A stretch of 64,000 nucleotides of DNA from Symsagittifera roscoffensis (GCF_963678635.1 NC_087062.1:23952177-24016176), one strand, 5' to 3'. Numbered from the stretch's first letter, positions 42,511 to 56,600 are shown. The notes: generated from the letters alone by a model not told the origin. Translations and numbers: made by a program.

Positions 42511-43595
42511 AAGGTCAACGTTTTTGAATGCAGTTTCTCTGTGACCCGTCGAGTCGATTAGCATAAAGCTCAACTAGCATAGAAGTTTCTAAAAAGGAAA
42601 CTCTTTCGACTAGCATACTTTTCTCAGAAACACAAACAAGAATACTAATTCGTTCAAATTAAAACATGCACTGAGAAAAACTGACATTAATTTGTTTTTG
42701 TGTTTTTAATTGTGAATATAAATGATTTTTGTGCTTCAATTTTTATGCTAGTTGATACGATTTGATTTAAGAAATTTTTATGCTAGTAGAGTTTTATGGT
42801 AGTCGATGCATCGCCGGTCTTTGCGGCAATTCATCACAATTAATTTAACTGTCATTATTGTGATTCATTTCATCAAACTTGATAAGCATTGGATTGAGAA
42901 ACATTTTAACACAAGATACAAGTTGTTTAAACAATTTTAAAAATATTGCACCATTTGATTAGTTCGTGGAAATTTTGAAAAAAAATTTGGATGTCGCAAG
43001 ACTACAAAACATTTTCATGCGTTTCTAGGACTCAAAGATAAGCAAATGGGTACACCAATTATCTCAAAAAAGATCCGGAAGCAGTACAGATGTTATAAGT
43101 CATACGTGGATTACAGTAATAAAAATTGAAAGCATGTATACCCTTTTTGAAAAAATCTTTCAGCTTTGGAAATGAAAGCCAAAACAGGTGAAAATTATCT
43201 GTCGATTCAAGTTTTGATCAACTCACAAGCTAACAGGCCGATCCTCATCAAAATAAAGCAGAAACTAAGTTGACAAAAATTGAGCAGACTCCGTTATGCC
43301 GACGACAGAAATCATGGCAAAAACTGCAGCTACAAACTCTCGTTTTTTGACACTCTCGCCCAGCTCTCAAAGGCATGAATTTTATTTCGGTACTCAATTG
43401 ACAATGTGAGGCTACAAACCGATATGACATGAGCCGAAACAATTTGGGTGCTAAAAAGGGGAAACAGAAAAGAATGTATACAAAATCAGAGCTGGTGAAC
43501 ATATAATTACACAACTACAATGCTTCTCAAAAAAACTTTAACCGAGCAAATTTATTTTTAAAGCTTAACCTGTCAATTGACTTGTTGCACCAAAA
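42511..43595. other. Non-coding spacer between 3.1-kb copies
   Basis: AT-rich, no gene recognised. A short alternating region at about 42540-42800 repeats CTAGCATA and GTCGA words, without a clear unit. Confidence 0.5.
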
Positions 43596-46500
43596 ATGAA
43601 TCCAAGATAATTGTGATATTTGAGACACTAAGGTCGAAGAAGAAAAAATGCAGCTATTGGCTCTTCTCACCTTCTCCCCCACTCCAGAAAAGCATCAGTT
43701 TTATGGTGTAAATAAAACTAAGTATAGACTAAACATTCTTGTCACAGCCTATTTAGGTCACATGCCAATTTTTGTAAAAAAAGTTGCAGGTTTAGGGGAA
43801 AAAAGCTCAGCACCCACTCCCTTCCAAACTTTTCAAATGTTTTTTTTTTAAATTTTTAATGATAATTCACGTGCTGTTTTTGCTGAACGCCTAATTTTAC
43901 GATGAGCGGCAAGAATGCCAGTGAAAGGAAAGAATAACTTTTTGGGTGGGTTTTAACTGAAAATTCAACCAAAAACTAAAAAGAAACTTTGAAAACTAAA
44001 ACTTGAATTAAATTAAGTCTGGTTTCGGTTTTTGCTTAAAAATGATTTGTTGGCCGTAAAAGATGAAAGTTGTTACATCTCAGCCTTGTCTTATCAGTTC
44101 AAAAAATTATTCCATAAATTATTAGATTGACGAGAGTTTGTTCAAATGATATAATCTGATTTACTAAAAACTGAGCTACTAGAAAATGCTAATTAAACAT
44201 TCAATTATGAAAAAAAAAGTTTTCGGAAAACATCTCGATTACTCGGAAAAATCTGAAAATATTTTATTTCGGAAGCAACCTTAACAGCATATTTGAACAG
44301 CGGCGTTTTTACTCGGAAGTAATCTTAGTAGCTTATTTTGAAAATTGAAAGTTAATTTCTCGGGGTAAAAATCAAAAAGGGGCGCATTGCACTTTTCCAT
44401 TTTCATTTTTCCATATTTTTTTTCGAAATTTCCAACTAGACAATGACTGACATCAAAGACTCGAGTTTTCACGGAAACACAAAGATTACAAAACTGGGAG
44501 AGCCTAAACTTTTGTCCAATTTTCATTGCAATAAATATTGAACATGAAAATTTGAGGATCAACCGAACAAAAAATTACCCTTGTTCAAATTACTCGATAA
44601 CAAACTTGACCAAAATTTTAGGACAAAAGCGATAAGTTTTTCGCGACTGATTATTTAAAGCAATTTAAAGCGTTTTGAATATCCCTGAAAGGTTGGTGTA
44701 AAATTCCAGTTTCTTTGGCCTTAACATAGTAAAGAAAACAAACTCGGATTTTTATGTTCTAAAAATCCATAATTGATGCCTTTTTCCCCAATTTTGTTCT
44801 GTTGAGTGAAATGTTTTAGACGCCTTCTTAATTGATTTTTTTTCCAGGAATTGTCTGAAACGTCATACAGTTTGCTCAAATCGGGACTCTTTTTTCGAAA
44901 TGGTATCTTACCGAAACGCCATAAAACTACCCAGAAAACGTTCTCCCAACATCACTAAGCATTTTTTGCCGTAGTTGTGTGTGTGCGTGTGTTGATTTGG
45001 GTTGATTTCTTACCTCGTTTTTTTTCCTAGGGTTTATCAGATTTTGGGTCAAAACGCTCAAACTGTCCGCTTCCGTTCCGTTCCGCTGAAGTTTCAGTCG
45101 GTAAACACGCCGCTTGTCGTATACACAAAGACATAATTGTAAAGTTAACCCATTGAACTTGTCATCCGATATCTATTTTTGATTTTTGAGGGTCGTATTT
45201 TAAAATTCAACTAACCTTATGTAGCGTTGTCTTAATTCGAAATGGTTTGCGTCTAATCAGCAAGCTTTATAAATAAGCACAACCATCCCAACTCCAAAAG
45301 GTGAGAGACTGGTTGCAAAAAAATGTTTTGCCATAAAAGGACTCTCAATAAACTTTTTTGCTGAAAAAACGGAGCAAAAATTTTCACAAAAATCCTCAGA
45401 TAGTTCATGGGAATAATATTGTCTCGTAGCTGGACTCAATTAACAATTCAATCAATTCAACACGTAGGAATGTCAGCAAAAATTTCCAATATTTGTAAGC
45501 TTTAGAAGTAAATCCATTCCTGCTAATTATGGAACAGGAATTTCATCAACAAGGAAAAACAGCGAATATTTTCAAAAATTGCAATAGTCTACCTCTCAAA
45601 CCGCCAGCAACAGTCTACCGCCAGCCTTCGTATCCGATCTTGCCAATAAGGTCAATCTTCTTTTCTAGCTAAAAACAGGGATTGGTACAAACCATCCTTG
45701 AAGCAATAGATTGGAAAGACCGAACAGTTAAGAATAAAAAATGGCTTCAAGATTGTAAGGAGTCCACGGGAAAAAGTCCAAAAGCGACTAAGCCTTTTTT
45801 CACCTATAAGATTCTCAGACAAAGCGAGACGTGCCTCAGAACTTTCATCAGACAAAACGATATATATCTTGCATTTTATAAAATAAAAGCTTTGCAAACA
45901 AAGTCAGCAGAGCCAAACAAAGCTGAGAGCGGAAATCTGTAACATGAAGCTGTAAAGTAGAACAAGAGAATGAGGTTAAATTTGCTCGAAACTCCAAAAA
46001 ATCAAATCGGATTGGGAAGATGGCCAACGCAAACTGCAAAAAACTGGCCAAATTATGAGTGAAAAAGGATTCTTGGGTGAAGAAATCAATTTCCGTAAAC
46101 TCGTCCGAGCAGAGCCTTGTGGGAAATTTAAGGACAGAAAAATGGTAAATAAAACTACAGAAGAAAATTACTACAAAATTCCAAACCAGTACCGATAACC
46201 GGCTTTCAGATTTTCCATGTTAATCATCTGTTAATCCTGCTGTCCAAACGGAAATATCCGTCGCGGTCTTTAAAGTTCTTCCAACCGTTATCGCAAGTCC
46301 GTTTTTTATAAATCCCACAAAGATATGTTCCAAATTTCCCTCACGTTCCGCAAACGTCCATTAGGACTATTGTGCAGGCCGTTGGTTTCAGTTTAACCTC
46401 GCAAAGTAGCCAGAGTCTATACGTAGCTCAACTGTTGAATGAAGCCATTCGAGATAGAGATTATCAACAACGCCAGATAAACGCCAACAATCACTTTGGT

Positions 46501-46770
46501 CGAAACCATCGAAACCAGCCGAGCAATTAACTAACCGAAAAATCTAATTGTCGAAATTTTCGCTAAACTGTTGTCATGATCCGCAAAGATCTGTTACCAG
46601 AATGAAAAGTGTCCCCGTGCGACCGTGATCCTCTGTATTGTCACGAATGGTTCGGCCAATTTGTAAGCGCTGTCGGCTCCCCTATTTGAGTAATCGTGTC
46701 AAGTTAACAAACTTGAAAATTCTTGTGACTGGGAAAACCAAAAATTTCTAGTTCTTTTATTCTAACTTAA
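43596..46770. repeat. 3.1-kb repeat unit, copy B
   Basis: Second copy of the 38967-42165 unit, same orientation, start-to-start distance about 4.63 kb. Small indels are scattered throughout. Truncated pieces of the same family (GGGTTGGTTTAACC, GGTTTCGGTTT, GACCGTAATGA) recur at 48780-48990 and 49735-49925. Confidence 0.85.
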
Positions 46771-48241
46771 TGCACCAAGGTGCTTTGAAATTTCTTATTC
46801 TGAAAAATTACCATACAGAAACCGTTTTTAAACTCGTCTTATAAAACGAAACTGTTTCACACCAATGAAGATGTAAAATTTAAGCGGCATCCTAAGTTTA
46901 CTTTCTACCCTTTCAAATTAATTTGGTGGATTTAAGTCACTATCTTATAGTCAGGATTGAGAAAGGTTTGCTTTGCCCAAACAAGCCATTTCCAAACTGC
47001 CAACAAACATAAAAAGATCATCACAGTGAAAAAGATTGTTAACCAACCAATTTTGCTCCTTTTCAATGACTGATTGGCAGAAATTGCAAAGATGCATGAG
47101 TGCATGCAAGCTAACCCTCAGAAATAGATTAATCAAAAAAATCAAGACATTGCTCTCCCTTTCAAAACAGTTACAACAACATTTTTGCGTCCAGTTCAAA
47201 ACAGTCCGAAAAAAACGTATTCAACAGTGTTTGCACTAAAATAAACCAAAACAGCAGCAGGAGGAAAAACTGCATCCTCTTCCGCTAATTTTGAGGAAGA
47301 AACAAAAAATTTTTGTGCCAAGTTTTTTCTCTGAGTTAAGGGTTTGCTCAAATTATTGAATTGAAATCGGCCAATAAATCATTCAACTCTAAAATTATTG
47401 TTTCAATTTGCAGAGTTTCATTGATTATTGCTCAGAGTGCAGAATAATTTAAAATGTGTTTGGCGCAAAATTGAACCTAAAAGTGAGCCGAACAAATATG
47501 CTAGAATTTGAACGCCCTTTTGTTTTTATTTAGGGTCTGATACTATCAATGTCAGTGAATAAAAAATGGTTTGTCTACAGTAAGATCCAGTGCATTCACT
47601 TATGTCTTGCTAATCTGACGTAGAATTGTTTTAGAAAGGACGTAAAAAATTTTCCGCATCATCCGAGCATTAGAAAATCACAGTGATAAAAGTCTCAATT
47701 CTGTCTGCCGTCTGCTTACTTATTGGTTGAGTTTTCAATGGTCCCCTTTTTTATCCTGAAGGTTGCGATCTCTTCATTTTAAGCATAATGTTGAGAACAA
47801 CTATATTGTATAACGAGTTAACAGTAAGTGTGAAACTGAGTCATGCGTCACTTAAAAATCAGCCAAACCCCGTTCCGCATCATACAACCAAGCTCTAAAA
47901 ACGCTTTACTCGAAAATTGTTCATGACTGAACTCGCTATTCTAATAGCGTGCATTGGGCCGAGAAAAATCTCAGGTTGACAAGCAATTACTTCTGCAAAA
48001 CTGCCCAGGTTAAATCAAAGTGAAGGTGGTTTAAAATAAGATCAGAGTTCCACAGTAAAATTAGTTGGGACGATTTGGAAATAGGATAAATCGTTCCTGT
48101 CATTTTCCATAACTTTAACCCGGAAAAAACTAGGAGGTGAGGCGCGTTAAAAACAGTGCGTTCAAGTTTCAAGATGTCTTCTTCAACTTTTGTCTTTTTT
48201 TGATAGGGCAAGATCTGTGGCACAAATAGTTAAAGAAACAG
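46771..48241. other. Non-coding stretch before the BEL/Pao remnant
   Basis: No gene recognised and no clear repeat structure. The last part may be decayed BEL/Pao sequence, but I cannot read it as protein. Confidence 0.4.
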
Positions 48242-48583
48242 TTGAAAGACTTCTTTCAATTCAAGCGGCTTAATTATTCTGAAGTCCTCAAAAACACGTT
48301 CTGTTTAGTTGAGCAGTCTCTAAACGACCGTCCGCTCTCATCTGTATCCTTCAATCCGAGCAGTTTCAAAGCGTTAACGCCGAATGACTTTTTTCTTGGA
48401 AACCGCACGAGTAACTCTCCGCCTTTAGAGGTCGAGACAAGTTCCAACCTCAAAAGCGCTACGCACAAGCGCAACACCATGCAAACGCCAAATGAATTCG
48501 AAATATTTCGCCTAACAAACTATCAAAATAGCTTTTTCTATCCACAGAATAATCCTTGTAAACCGGATAACTCTTCTTGATGA
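48242..48583 (+). pseudogene. BEL/Pao retrotransposon integrase C-terminal fragment
   Basis: The 112-residue frame contains VEQSLNDRPLSSVSFNPSS followed by LTPNDFFLGN, which matches the conserved integrase end of BEL/Pao elements (an x-LNSRPL-x-LTPN-x-FLLGR type block). No LTR, RT or protease is seen nearby, so this is an isolated fragment. The ATG shown is internal to the original polyprotein. Confidence 0.65.
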
Positions 48584-49339
48584 TTGAGCACAAAAGTCGA
48601 AAAGGCCATTACCCAACCGTTTGCGCGACTCACGTCGTTGAAATACGGTAAAAAATCATAGTGCGATCCGTTGTAATAAGATCACCAAAAGGCGTGAAAC
48701 GCAACCAATCGTGAAACTAGCACCCGTTTTCGCTTCTATGAGGGCGGAGGATATTTGCGCACAGACTAATATAAAATTTATTTTTTTAACTTATGCATTT
48801 CATACGCAAAACTTTGGGTTGGTTTAACCTATGAATTCAACAAAAAAATTTAAAAAAAAAACATTTATTTTTAGCATTTAAAACTTGAACCAATCTTGGT
48901 CTGGTTTCGGTTTCTGTTTATATTTTGTTTAATGACCGTAATGACAAAGCTTTTCTGTTCAGCCTCCTCTTATTGAGATGTGGGGGGGGGGGAGGGGGGG
49001 GGGGGAAGAAAAAATGCTGAAATCAGCCAAAGTAGAAATTCGTGGTGTTTGAGCAAACGAAAGAACTCAGAGACATTAAACAGCTTTTCGGTTTAAAAAA
49101 CCCAAGGAAAAAGTTTTCACGGTTGTTTTGGTGAAAAAGCGCTAATTGCACGCGGGAAGGTTTTATCTTAACCTTTCATAAATTAGATATTTATATCACC
49201 AACTTCGAAGAAAAGCTTCACAGACAGTGCAAGGTAACTCAACAAACTAAGCGTACAGTCAATTGTTTACGATCCAGATAGAACGTAAAGAAAAAACACT
49301 GAAGGACGACCGAGACCAACTTAACACTTTTTAACACAA
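48584..49339. other. Repeat relics, no gene
   Basis: Contains a partial copy of the 3.1-kb family at 48780-48990 and a G-rich tract near 48979-49004. Nothing coding seen. Confidence 0.5.
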
Positions 49340-50386
49340 AAACTGATAAACCTACCCCACAAACCACACTGTGATACTATTGAGGGGAGGAATATTCAAA
49401 ATTAATTTCGTAAATTTTGTTCACCTAGTTTTTTTCCGACCTGATTTTCCGACCTCTCTCAGAAAACTAAAAAGACACTTTTTTGATCAAAATTTCTGCG
49501 TTTTTAGGCGAAAATTTGAAAAAAACAGGCCAAAAAATTGTTTTATGGCCTGTTTGGAGCTGGTTTCCACTTTCGGACCACATTTGATTTTCAGTGTTGA
49601 AAAACCAGTTTTAAGTTGTCATAATGTAGATAAATTTGTAAGAGAATAATATGAGAAAATTTTGGATGGTGAACAAAACAAATTTAGTGAACATAATTGT
49701 TCTTCATACCTTTCTTCGTAACATCACGCGTTCATACTTATGCATTTTACACACAAAACTTTGGGTTGGTTTAACCTATGAATTCAACAAAAAAATTAAA
49801 AAAAAAACATTTTACTTAAGCATTTAAAACTTGAACTAAATTTGCTCTGGTTTCGGTTTCTGCTTATATTTTGTTTGATGACCGTAATGAAAAAACTTTA
49901 CTGTTCAGCCTCCTTTTATTATAATAGGTTATGATATATTTAGTTTTTGACAAAAAACTTCAGATTGATGAGAAGTTGTTCAAATGTCAACAATCTGAGC
50001 TACTAAAAGTTTGAAAAGTTTTCGAATGAATGGTAAATTACGAAAAAAAAAAATTGTTTCGAAAATATCTTGATTATTCGGAAAAACCTGAATTCAAACA
50101 ATTTACCATGAGTTTTTGTCCGTCTTTTTTTATCAGAGGAAAAAACAATTGGTAGTTTGTTCATAGTGTCACTTTTCATTAGGTTTTGACTCTGTTTGTT
50201 TTTCAAAAAAGGTGGGGGATGATAAACTGATAAACCTACCCCACAATCCACACTGTGATACTATTGAGGGGAGGAATACTCAAAAATAATTTCAAAAATT
50301 TTGTTGACCTAGTTTTTTAGGTTGGCTAAATTGATTTTCCGACCTCTCTCAGAGCACTAAAGAGACACTTTTTTGTCAAAATTTCT
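49340..50386. repeat. Tandem repeat units of about 0.88 kb
   Basis: GATAAACCTACCCCACAA-CCACACTGTGATACTATTGAGGGGAGGAATA occurs at about 49346 and again at about 50227, followed by the same CGACCTCTCTCAGA and ACAGGCCAAAAAA segments. These segments carry on into the 1,654-bp units. Non-coding. Confidence 0.8.
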
Positions 50387-52040
50387 GCGTTTCAGGCAAA
50401 AATTTGAAAAAACAGGCCAAAAAAGCGTTTTTTATCCTGTTTGGAGCTCGTTTCCACTTTAGGGCCACATTTGATTTTCAGTGTTGAAAAACCAGTTTTA
50501 CGTTGTCATAATGTAGAAAACTTGGTAAGAAAATAATATGAGACAATTTTGCATGGTGAACAAAATAAATTTAGTGAACATAATTGTTCTTCATACCTTT
50601 CTTCGTAACATCACGCGTTCTGCCATAATATCACGTGAAACAATTGAAAAAACGACAATTTTGAAAATTAGGGGGGAGGGGTGGTAGTGGAAAAGAGCCA
50701 TATTTGCTTTGTTGCCCTGTTTGGAAAAAGGCCCTTTTTGGAAGAAAAAAACGCCATTTGTGGGCAATTTTGACCAAAAATTGCGGTTTTTGCAAGCGCT
50801 CCCCCTCAAAATTAGTAAATATTGGCGCCGATTGCGCCTTGAGATAAATTTAAGGGTCCGTCAGCCAAATATGGTTATCGCAAACTAATATAACGGGGGG
50901 ACGCTTTGGGTTGGCAGGAAGTAGAATCCCTGTGGGGGAGGGGGATGGGGGGTCCTATGAACATTGCCCCCCACGCCGAAATCCGCTACTGCATAAAATG
51001 AAAATCGTTGTTCATCTAAATTTTGTTAGCACTAGACTAAGTGCTATGCATATAGAGTTCATAGATGATTTTGTGGCTCGTTTTCAGTTTCCCACCCCCA
51101 TGCAAAATGCAAAATAAAGTTGTTCAAAAATATGCGCACAATTTTGTGTCTGTATGCTCCTGGATTCCAGAGACAAGTCTATAAACATCTTCCAAAGTGT
51201 GAGTGGATTCCACTTACAAAATTTCAGTGGATACCGCGTAAAAATACCTGCAACGTAAATTTTTTCGGCACATTGAATTTGTTGCGGAATCCGCAACGAG
51301 CGAATATAGGTAGTTGTTCCGGATTCTGCAAATGTAAGCGGATTCCGCAACTTCAAGTGGGTTCCGCAATTTTATGCGGATTCCGCTTACAATTAGTGGA
51401 TTCCGCTTACAATTTGCGGATTCCACGAACAATTGAGGATTCCGCGACAGCTTAAGTTTTTTAAATATTATATTATTATTTGTTCATGGATTCCACAAAT
51501 TGGTTCCGGATTTCACACATTTTGTTGCGGATTCCGCAAAATTGCCTGTTTTTGGAGCAATTTTGAACAACACAGTGTTTCAGATATTTGTCCGTGGAAT
51601 CCAAGACAACAGAGAAGATCACAGAGAAATAGTAACGCTGCGGATTCCCACGACAAATCTGATTTTTGCCTGTTGCGGATTCTGCTTAAAGTTCACAAAA
51701 TGCACAGTTTGGCCTCGTAATGCACGACAATTTGCATGTTAAAAATAATGTGAAACTTTGTTCACCAGTTCACGCTGGCACGTTTTAATACAGTTTTTAA
51801 CATGAAAAATAATTTATGATAGACTTTCCTTTAATAAATTCAGAAAAAATCAAAGGGGGGAACTGGAAAAGAGCCAATTTTATGAGTAAATATAAAAAAC
51901 GTAAGTATAAAAAACTCATATACTCTTTCACCCAGCAAGTTTTTCAAATCTGTTTTTTTAGTGGTGTAGGGGAGTGACCAATTGATGGAGTTTCACTTTC
52001 AGTTATTCATAGCCAATCAGAATCGTGTAATCAGAATCTT
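50387..52040. repeat. 1,654-bp tandem unit, copy 1
   Basis: Begins GCGTTTCAGGCAAAAATTTG and ends CATAGCCAATCAGAATCGTG plus a short junction. It is repeated at once by 52041-53690 at about 95% identity by eye. It contains a GCGGATTCCGC array (51150-51690). Long open frames here are by-products of the array. Confidence 0.9.
51150..51690. repeat. GCGGATTCCGC palindrome array, unit 1
   Basis: About 17 variants of a near-palindromic 11-mer (GCGGATTCCGC, GTGGATTCCAC, CCGGATTCTGC and others), spaced irregularly by 10-50 bp on both strands. Confidence 0.85.
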
Positions 52041-53690
52041 GCGTTTCAGGCAAAAATTTGAAAAAACAGGCCAAAAAAGCGTTTTTTAGCCTGTTTGGAG
52101 CTCGTTTCCACTTTCGTGCCACATTTGATTTTCAGTGTTGAAAAACCAGTTTTACGTTGTCATAATGTAGAAAACTTGGTAAGAAAATAATATGAGACAA
52201 TTTTGCAAGGTGAACAAAATAAATTTAGTGAACATAATTGTTCTTCATACCTTTCTTCGTAACATCACGCGTTCTGCCATAATATCACGTGAAACAATTG
52301 AAAAAACGACAAATTTGAAAATTAGTGGGGGGTGGTAGCTGAAAAGAGCCATATTTGCTCTGTTGCCCTCTTTGGAAAAAAAGCCCTTTTTGGAAAAAAA
52401 ACGCCCTTTGTGGGCAATTTTCACCAAAAATTGCGGTTTTTGGCAAGCGCTCCCCCCTCATAGTTAGTAAATATTGGCGCCGATTGCGCCTTGAGATAAA
52501 TTTTAGGGTCCGTCAGCGAAATATGGTTATCGCAAACTAATATAACAGGGGGACCCTTTGGATTGGCAGGAAGTAGAATCCCTGTGGGGGAGGGGGATGG
52601 GGGGTCCTATGAACATTGCCCCCCACGCCGAAATCCGCTACTGCATAAAATGAAAATCGTTTTTCATCTAAATTTTGTAAGCACTAGACTAAGTGCTATG
52701 CATATAGAGTTCTTAGGTGATTTTATGGCTCGTTTTCAGTTTCCCACCCCCATGCAAAATAGCAAAATAAAGTTGCTCAAAAATATGCGCACAATTTTGT
52801 TTCTGTATGCTCCTGGATTCCAGAGACAAGTCTATAAACATCTTTCAAAGTGTGAGTGGATTCCACTTACAAAATTTCAGTGGATACCGCGTAAAAATAC
52901 CTGCAACGTAAATTTTTTCGGCACATTGAATTTGTTGCGGAATCCGCAACGAGCGAATATAGGTAGTTGTTCCGGATTCTGCAAATGTAAGCGGATTCCG
53001 CAAATTCAAGTGGGTTCCGCAATTTTATGCGGATTTCGCTTAAAATTAGTGGATTCCGCTTACAATTTGCGGATTCCACGAACAATTGCGGATTACGCGA
53101 CAGCTTAAGTTTATTACATATTGTATTATTATTTGTTCTTGGATTCCACAAATTGGTTCCGGATTTCACACATTTTGTTGCGGATTCCGCAAAATTGCCT
53201 GTTCTTGGAGCAATTTTGAAAAACACAGTGTTTCAGCTATTTTTCCGTGGAATCCAAGACAACAAAGAAGATGACAGAGAAATAGCAACGCTGCGGATTC
53301 CGCAACAAATCTGATTTTTTCCTGTTGCGGATTCTGCTTACAATTCGCAAAATGCACAGTTTGGCCTCGTAATGCACGACAATTTGCAAGTTAAAAATTT
53401 TGTAAAACTTTGTTCACCAGTTCACGCTGGCACGTTTTAATACAGTTTTTAACATGAAAAGTAATTTATAATAGACTTCAAGTTATAAATTCAGAAAAAA
53501 TCAAAGGGGGGAACTGGAAAAGAGCCAATTTTATGAGTAAATATAAAAAACGTAAGTATAAAAAACTCACATACTCTTTCACCCAGCAAGTTTTTTCAAA
53601 TCTGTTTTTTTTAGTGGTGTGGGGGAGGGACCAATTGATAGAATTTCACTTTCAGTTATTCATAGCCAATCAGAATCGTGTATTTAAAAA
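52041..53690. repeat. 1,654-bp tandem unit, copy 2
   Basis: Direct tandem copy of 50387-52040. High similarity suggests a recent duplication, or an assembly artefact if unsupported by long reads. Confidence 0.9.
52830..53345. repeat. GCGGATTCCGC palindrome array, unit 2
   Basis: Same array as 51150-51690, copied with the tandem unit; the individual motif variants mostly agree between copies. Confidence 0.85.
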
Positions 53691-56600
53691 CCTCACAGAA
53701 ATCGTTAAAAAGTCAAAAAAAGCGAATAAATCCAGGCCCGTAAAACTGATAATGACGAATTAGAAAAATGCAGATATTTGAATTTTGTTTGTTTTCCAGT
53801 TTCCCATCCCTCTGGTAAAATTACAAGACAAAGTTGTTCAAAAATTGTTACAAACACGGCATTTTGAATGTTAGAAATGTTGTACAAACGTGTTCACCTT
53901 TTCATGATAACACGTTTTAATGCAGTTTATAACATGAAAAGCCCATTTAAATAGACTTTCAAAAAATGAATTCAGAGAAAACCAAAGAATGAACTGGCAA
54001 AAAGACGAACTGTCAAGTTTAGCAAAATTGAAGTCGAGTTTTGAAAAAATATTAAACCCGATTTTTAAAAAATGAAAAATAAAACAAAAAAGTTATTGTA
54101 TATATACACAAGTTTTACTGCAAACCTTTCTGCTAGAACTCACTTTCTGTTAATGAAAACCTTGGTTTCGTGCAAATATCATTTAGCCAAAAGAAATGAT
54201 CAACAAGTCTGATTGGCTTAAAAATTTTCTATCTTTTGATTCTCCCATCACGAAATTACCCCCATGCTTCAACAATCTTCATTATGCAGTTTTTGAAGTA
54301 CATTGCGCGAATTTCTTTGTTTCAATTGATTTTGGATCCAATCTAATCTAGAAACTAGAAACTTGATATATTTTACAACTACACGCGGGTACAGTCATCA
54401 GGAAAAAATCGGGCTCATTTCTAGTTTCCTACCCCCTCGGAAAATTACGAAATTAGGCTGTTCAAAAATTGTTCACACGGCATGTTGCTGACAGCTTTGA
54501 TGCAGTTTATACTTGAAAAGTAAGCTCTTTTTCAGTTCCCACCTTGATTTTTTTGGAAATTCAATATTTGAAAGTCTTCTTAAAATGGTTTTCATGTTAT
54601 AAACTGCATTAAAACCTTTCTGAAACCTTAATCACATGCAAATTACCGTGTGAACTATTTTTGAACAATTTTTTTGTAACTTTACGAAGGGGGTGGGAAT
54701 ATATTATTTGAGAAAAAATGTTCAAAAACGTTCTAGCAAAATTTGAATTTTCTACTGATGATTTTCGATTAAAAGTCAATTGTTTTGTTAACGCCCTAAT
54801 CCTTGCTTTGCTTTGAAAGATTTGTAATTAGCAAAATTTTTTAACAAATGGTCTTTACAGCTAAATTATGGTCGCAGTGATACCTGTTTGCTGCTCATTT
54901 TCAAAAAAAAGAATAGCCTTTTAACGCCTCAAATCTTTGCCTTTAATCGTTTAAATTAGTGCGTTATCCATGGAAACTTCCCAAAACGTTTTATGTTTTT
55001 GGACACAAAACATCACAAATTTGGGAGGGTTCTTTTTGAAAGAAGAAAAAATCCAAGACTACGGGTGAAATTTCTCTCCATAGATATTCTAGAAGACTCT
55101 GAAAGTAGGGTACAATAAAAAAAACGCCAAAAGGTAGCGGGCAGCTTTTCCATTGGTACCATTTATTCAAATTTGGAGAAATTCGTTATAAAAAAACTCC
55201 AGTTAAGTGAAAGATTTCCCCAAATCGTACAAAAAAAAATGTTAAAACTTGAACAGACAAAACCCAATGCTTATACTTTGACAAATAACTGCTTGTATCA
55301 AACAAGAACTTGAGGCCCAGTTATGACTGGAGAGACCTGCTTGATTTTGGATGCACCAATTTTTACTGGTCTGGAATGAACTGTGTAGTTTTACATTTTT
55401 TAGTTGCTTCTCTGTTAAATAAATGAGAGGCCGTTTCTGGAGGGTTGGAAAAAAATTAAAGTTTGAGCAATTGAACAATTTTGAGCAATAATCAAGCATT
55501 TTGACCATGAAACAGTTTAAATCATCAGTACAAAATTCCTTTTTGCTCTTTTAGTTTCCTAACTGTTTTTGGTTTATCGATTTTTTTAAGTGGCATATTT
55601 TTCTTTTCTCTGGTTTGTAATGCTTCGTGTTTCTCCTTAGAATGTATTAAGTAATCAATGATCGGTGGAATCATTCTAAATTCTTAACATCTACTAGGCA
55701 CAATATGAAGGCTTTCAATCTACTTTCACTTACCCGCATCTTCAAAAATTATCCAGAAACCAGAGTACAATAATGAGACAATTTTTTATATCGCGGGCTA
55801 TCGGTAAGTTTTTGTATCATTGAGTGAATATCCGTAATAGGTCTAGTCAGAAGTAAGCAAGTTTCAATATGTGTAATAGTTTTGAAATTTACTATGCTTT
55901 TGAAGTAGTCACAACTCTAATATTAATTTCACACATGATACGGTATAGAAACTTTTAAAATTAGCCTTAGTTATTAAGTACTATAGAGTAGTATAAACTA
56001 TTTTATGATAGTTTTCCCGAGTTTTCCCGTTTTCCTTTTAAAAATGATCTAAAATTAGCTGAGCAAGGTTATGGATCCTCTCAGCTCCATTTTTTATGCT
56101 TCCTATTTATTTTTTATAATAGTGGAAAACATTTCAACCGCCCAATAAGGTGTTTGTCTGAACTTTTATATCGTTAATTGTTGATGTCAGTTCTCAGACC
56201 TTTAAAAAAACTCGAAATGGCTCAAGTTTTAAACATGCCGTTTTTCAAAACATGTCTAATTCCCTACACTCCTTTTATTGTATATTTTTCTTACTTCTTT
56301 GTCTCCAAGTAAGATCATCGCTTCCACTATTGCCTCGAGTACACTTCTTTTCCTCCTTTATATCGACATCAGAGTAAAGTTGCGACTTCAAAAGTTAGAA
56401 CCAATTGTGGTGAGAACCCCTTCATAACGGTTCGGCCTCGGAAAAGTCAATTATTTAGCTTGGACCGTTTCTTGAAACCTTTAAATTTTCTTCAAAAACA
56501 CCCTCCAAAACCAAAAGTTTGTTCACTGGAGAGAACCGGTTTGAAGTTTTTTTTTGCATTGGCGGTTTTTTAAAAGGACTTCAAACAAAAAGGCCCTCAG

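Noticed and set aside
52563-53108. 181-codon open frame in the second tandem unit
   Set aside because: Arises from reading through the GCGGATTCCGC array (repeated IPR/WIP residues). It is shorter in the other unit and has no recognisable domain.
51150-53345. Array resembling CRISPR repeats
   Set aside because: Motifs are 11 bp, variable, irregularly spaced, on both strands, and in a eukaryotic genome with no cas genes.
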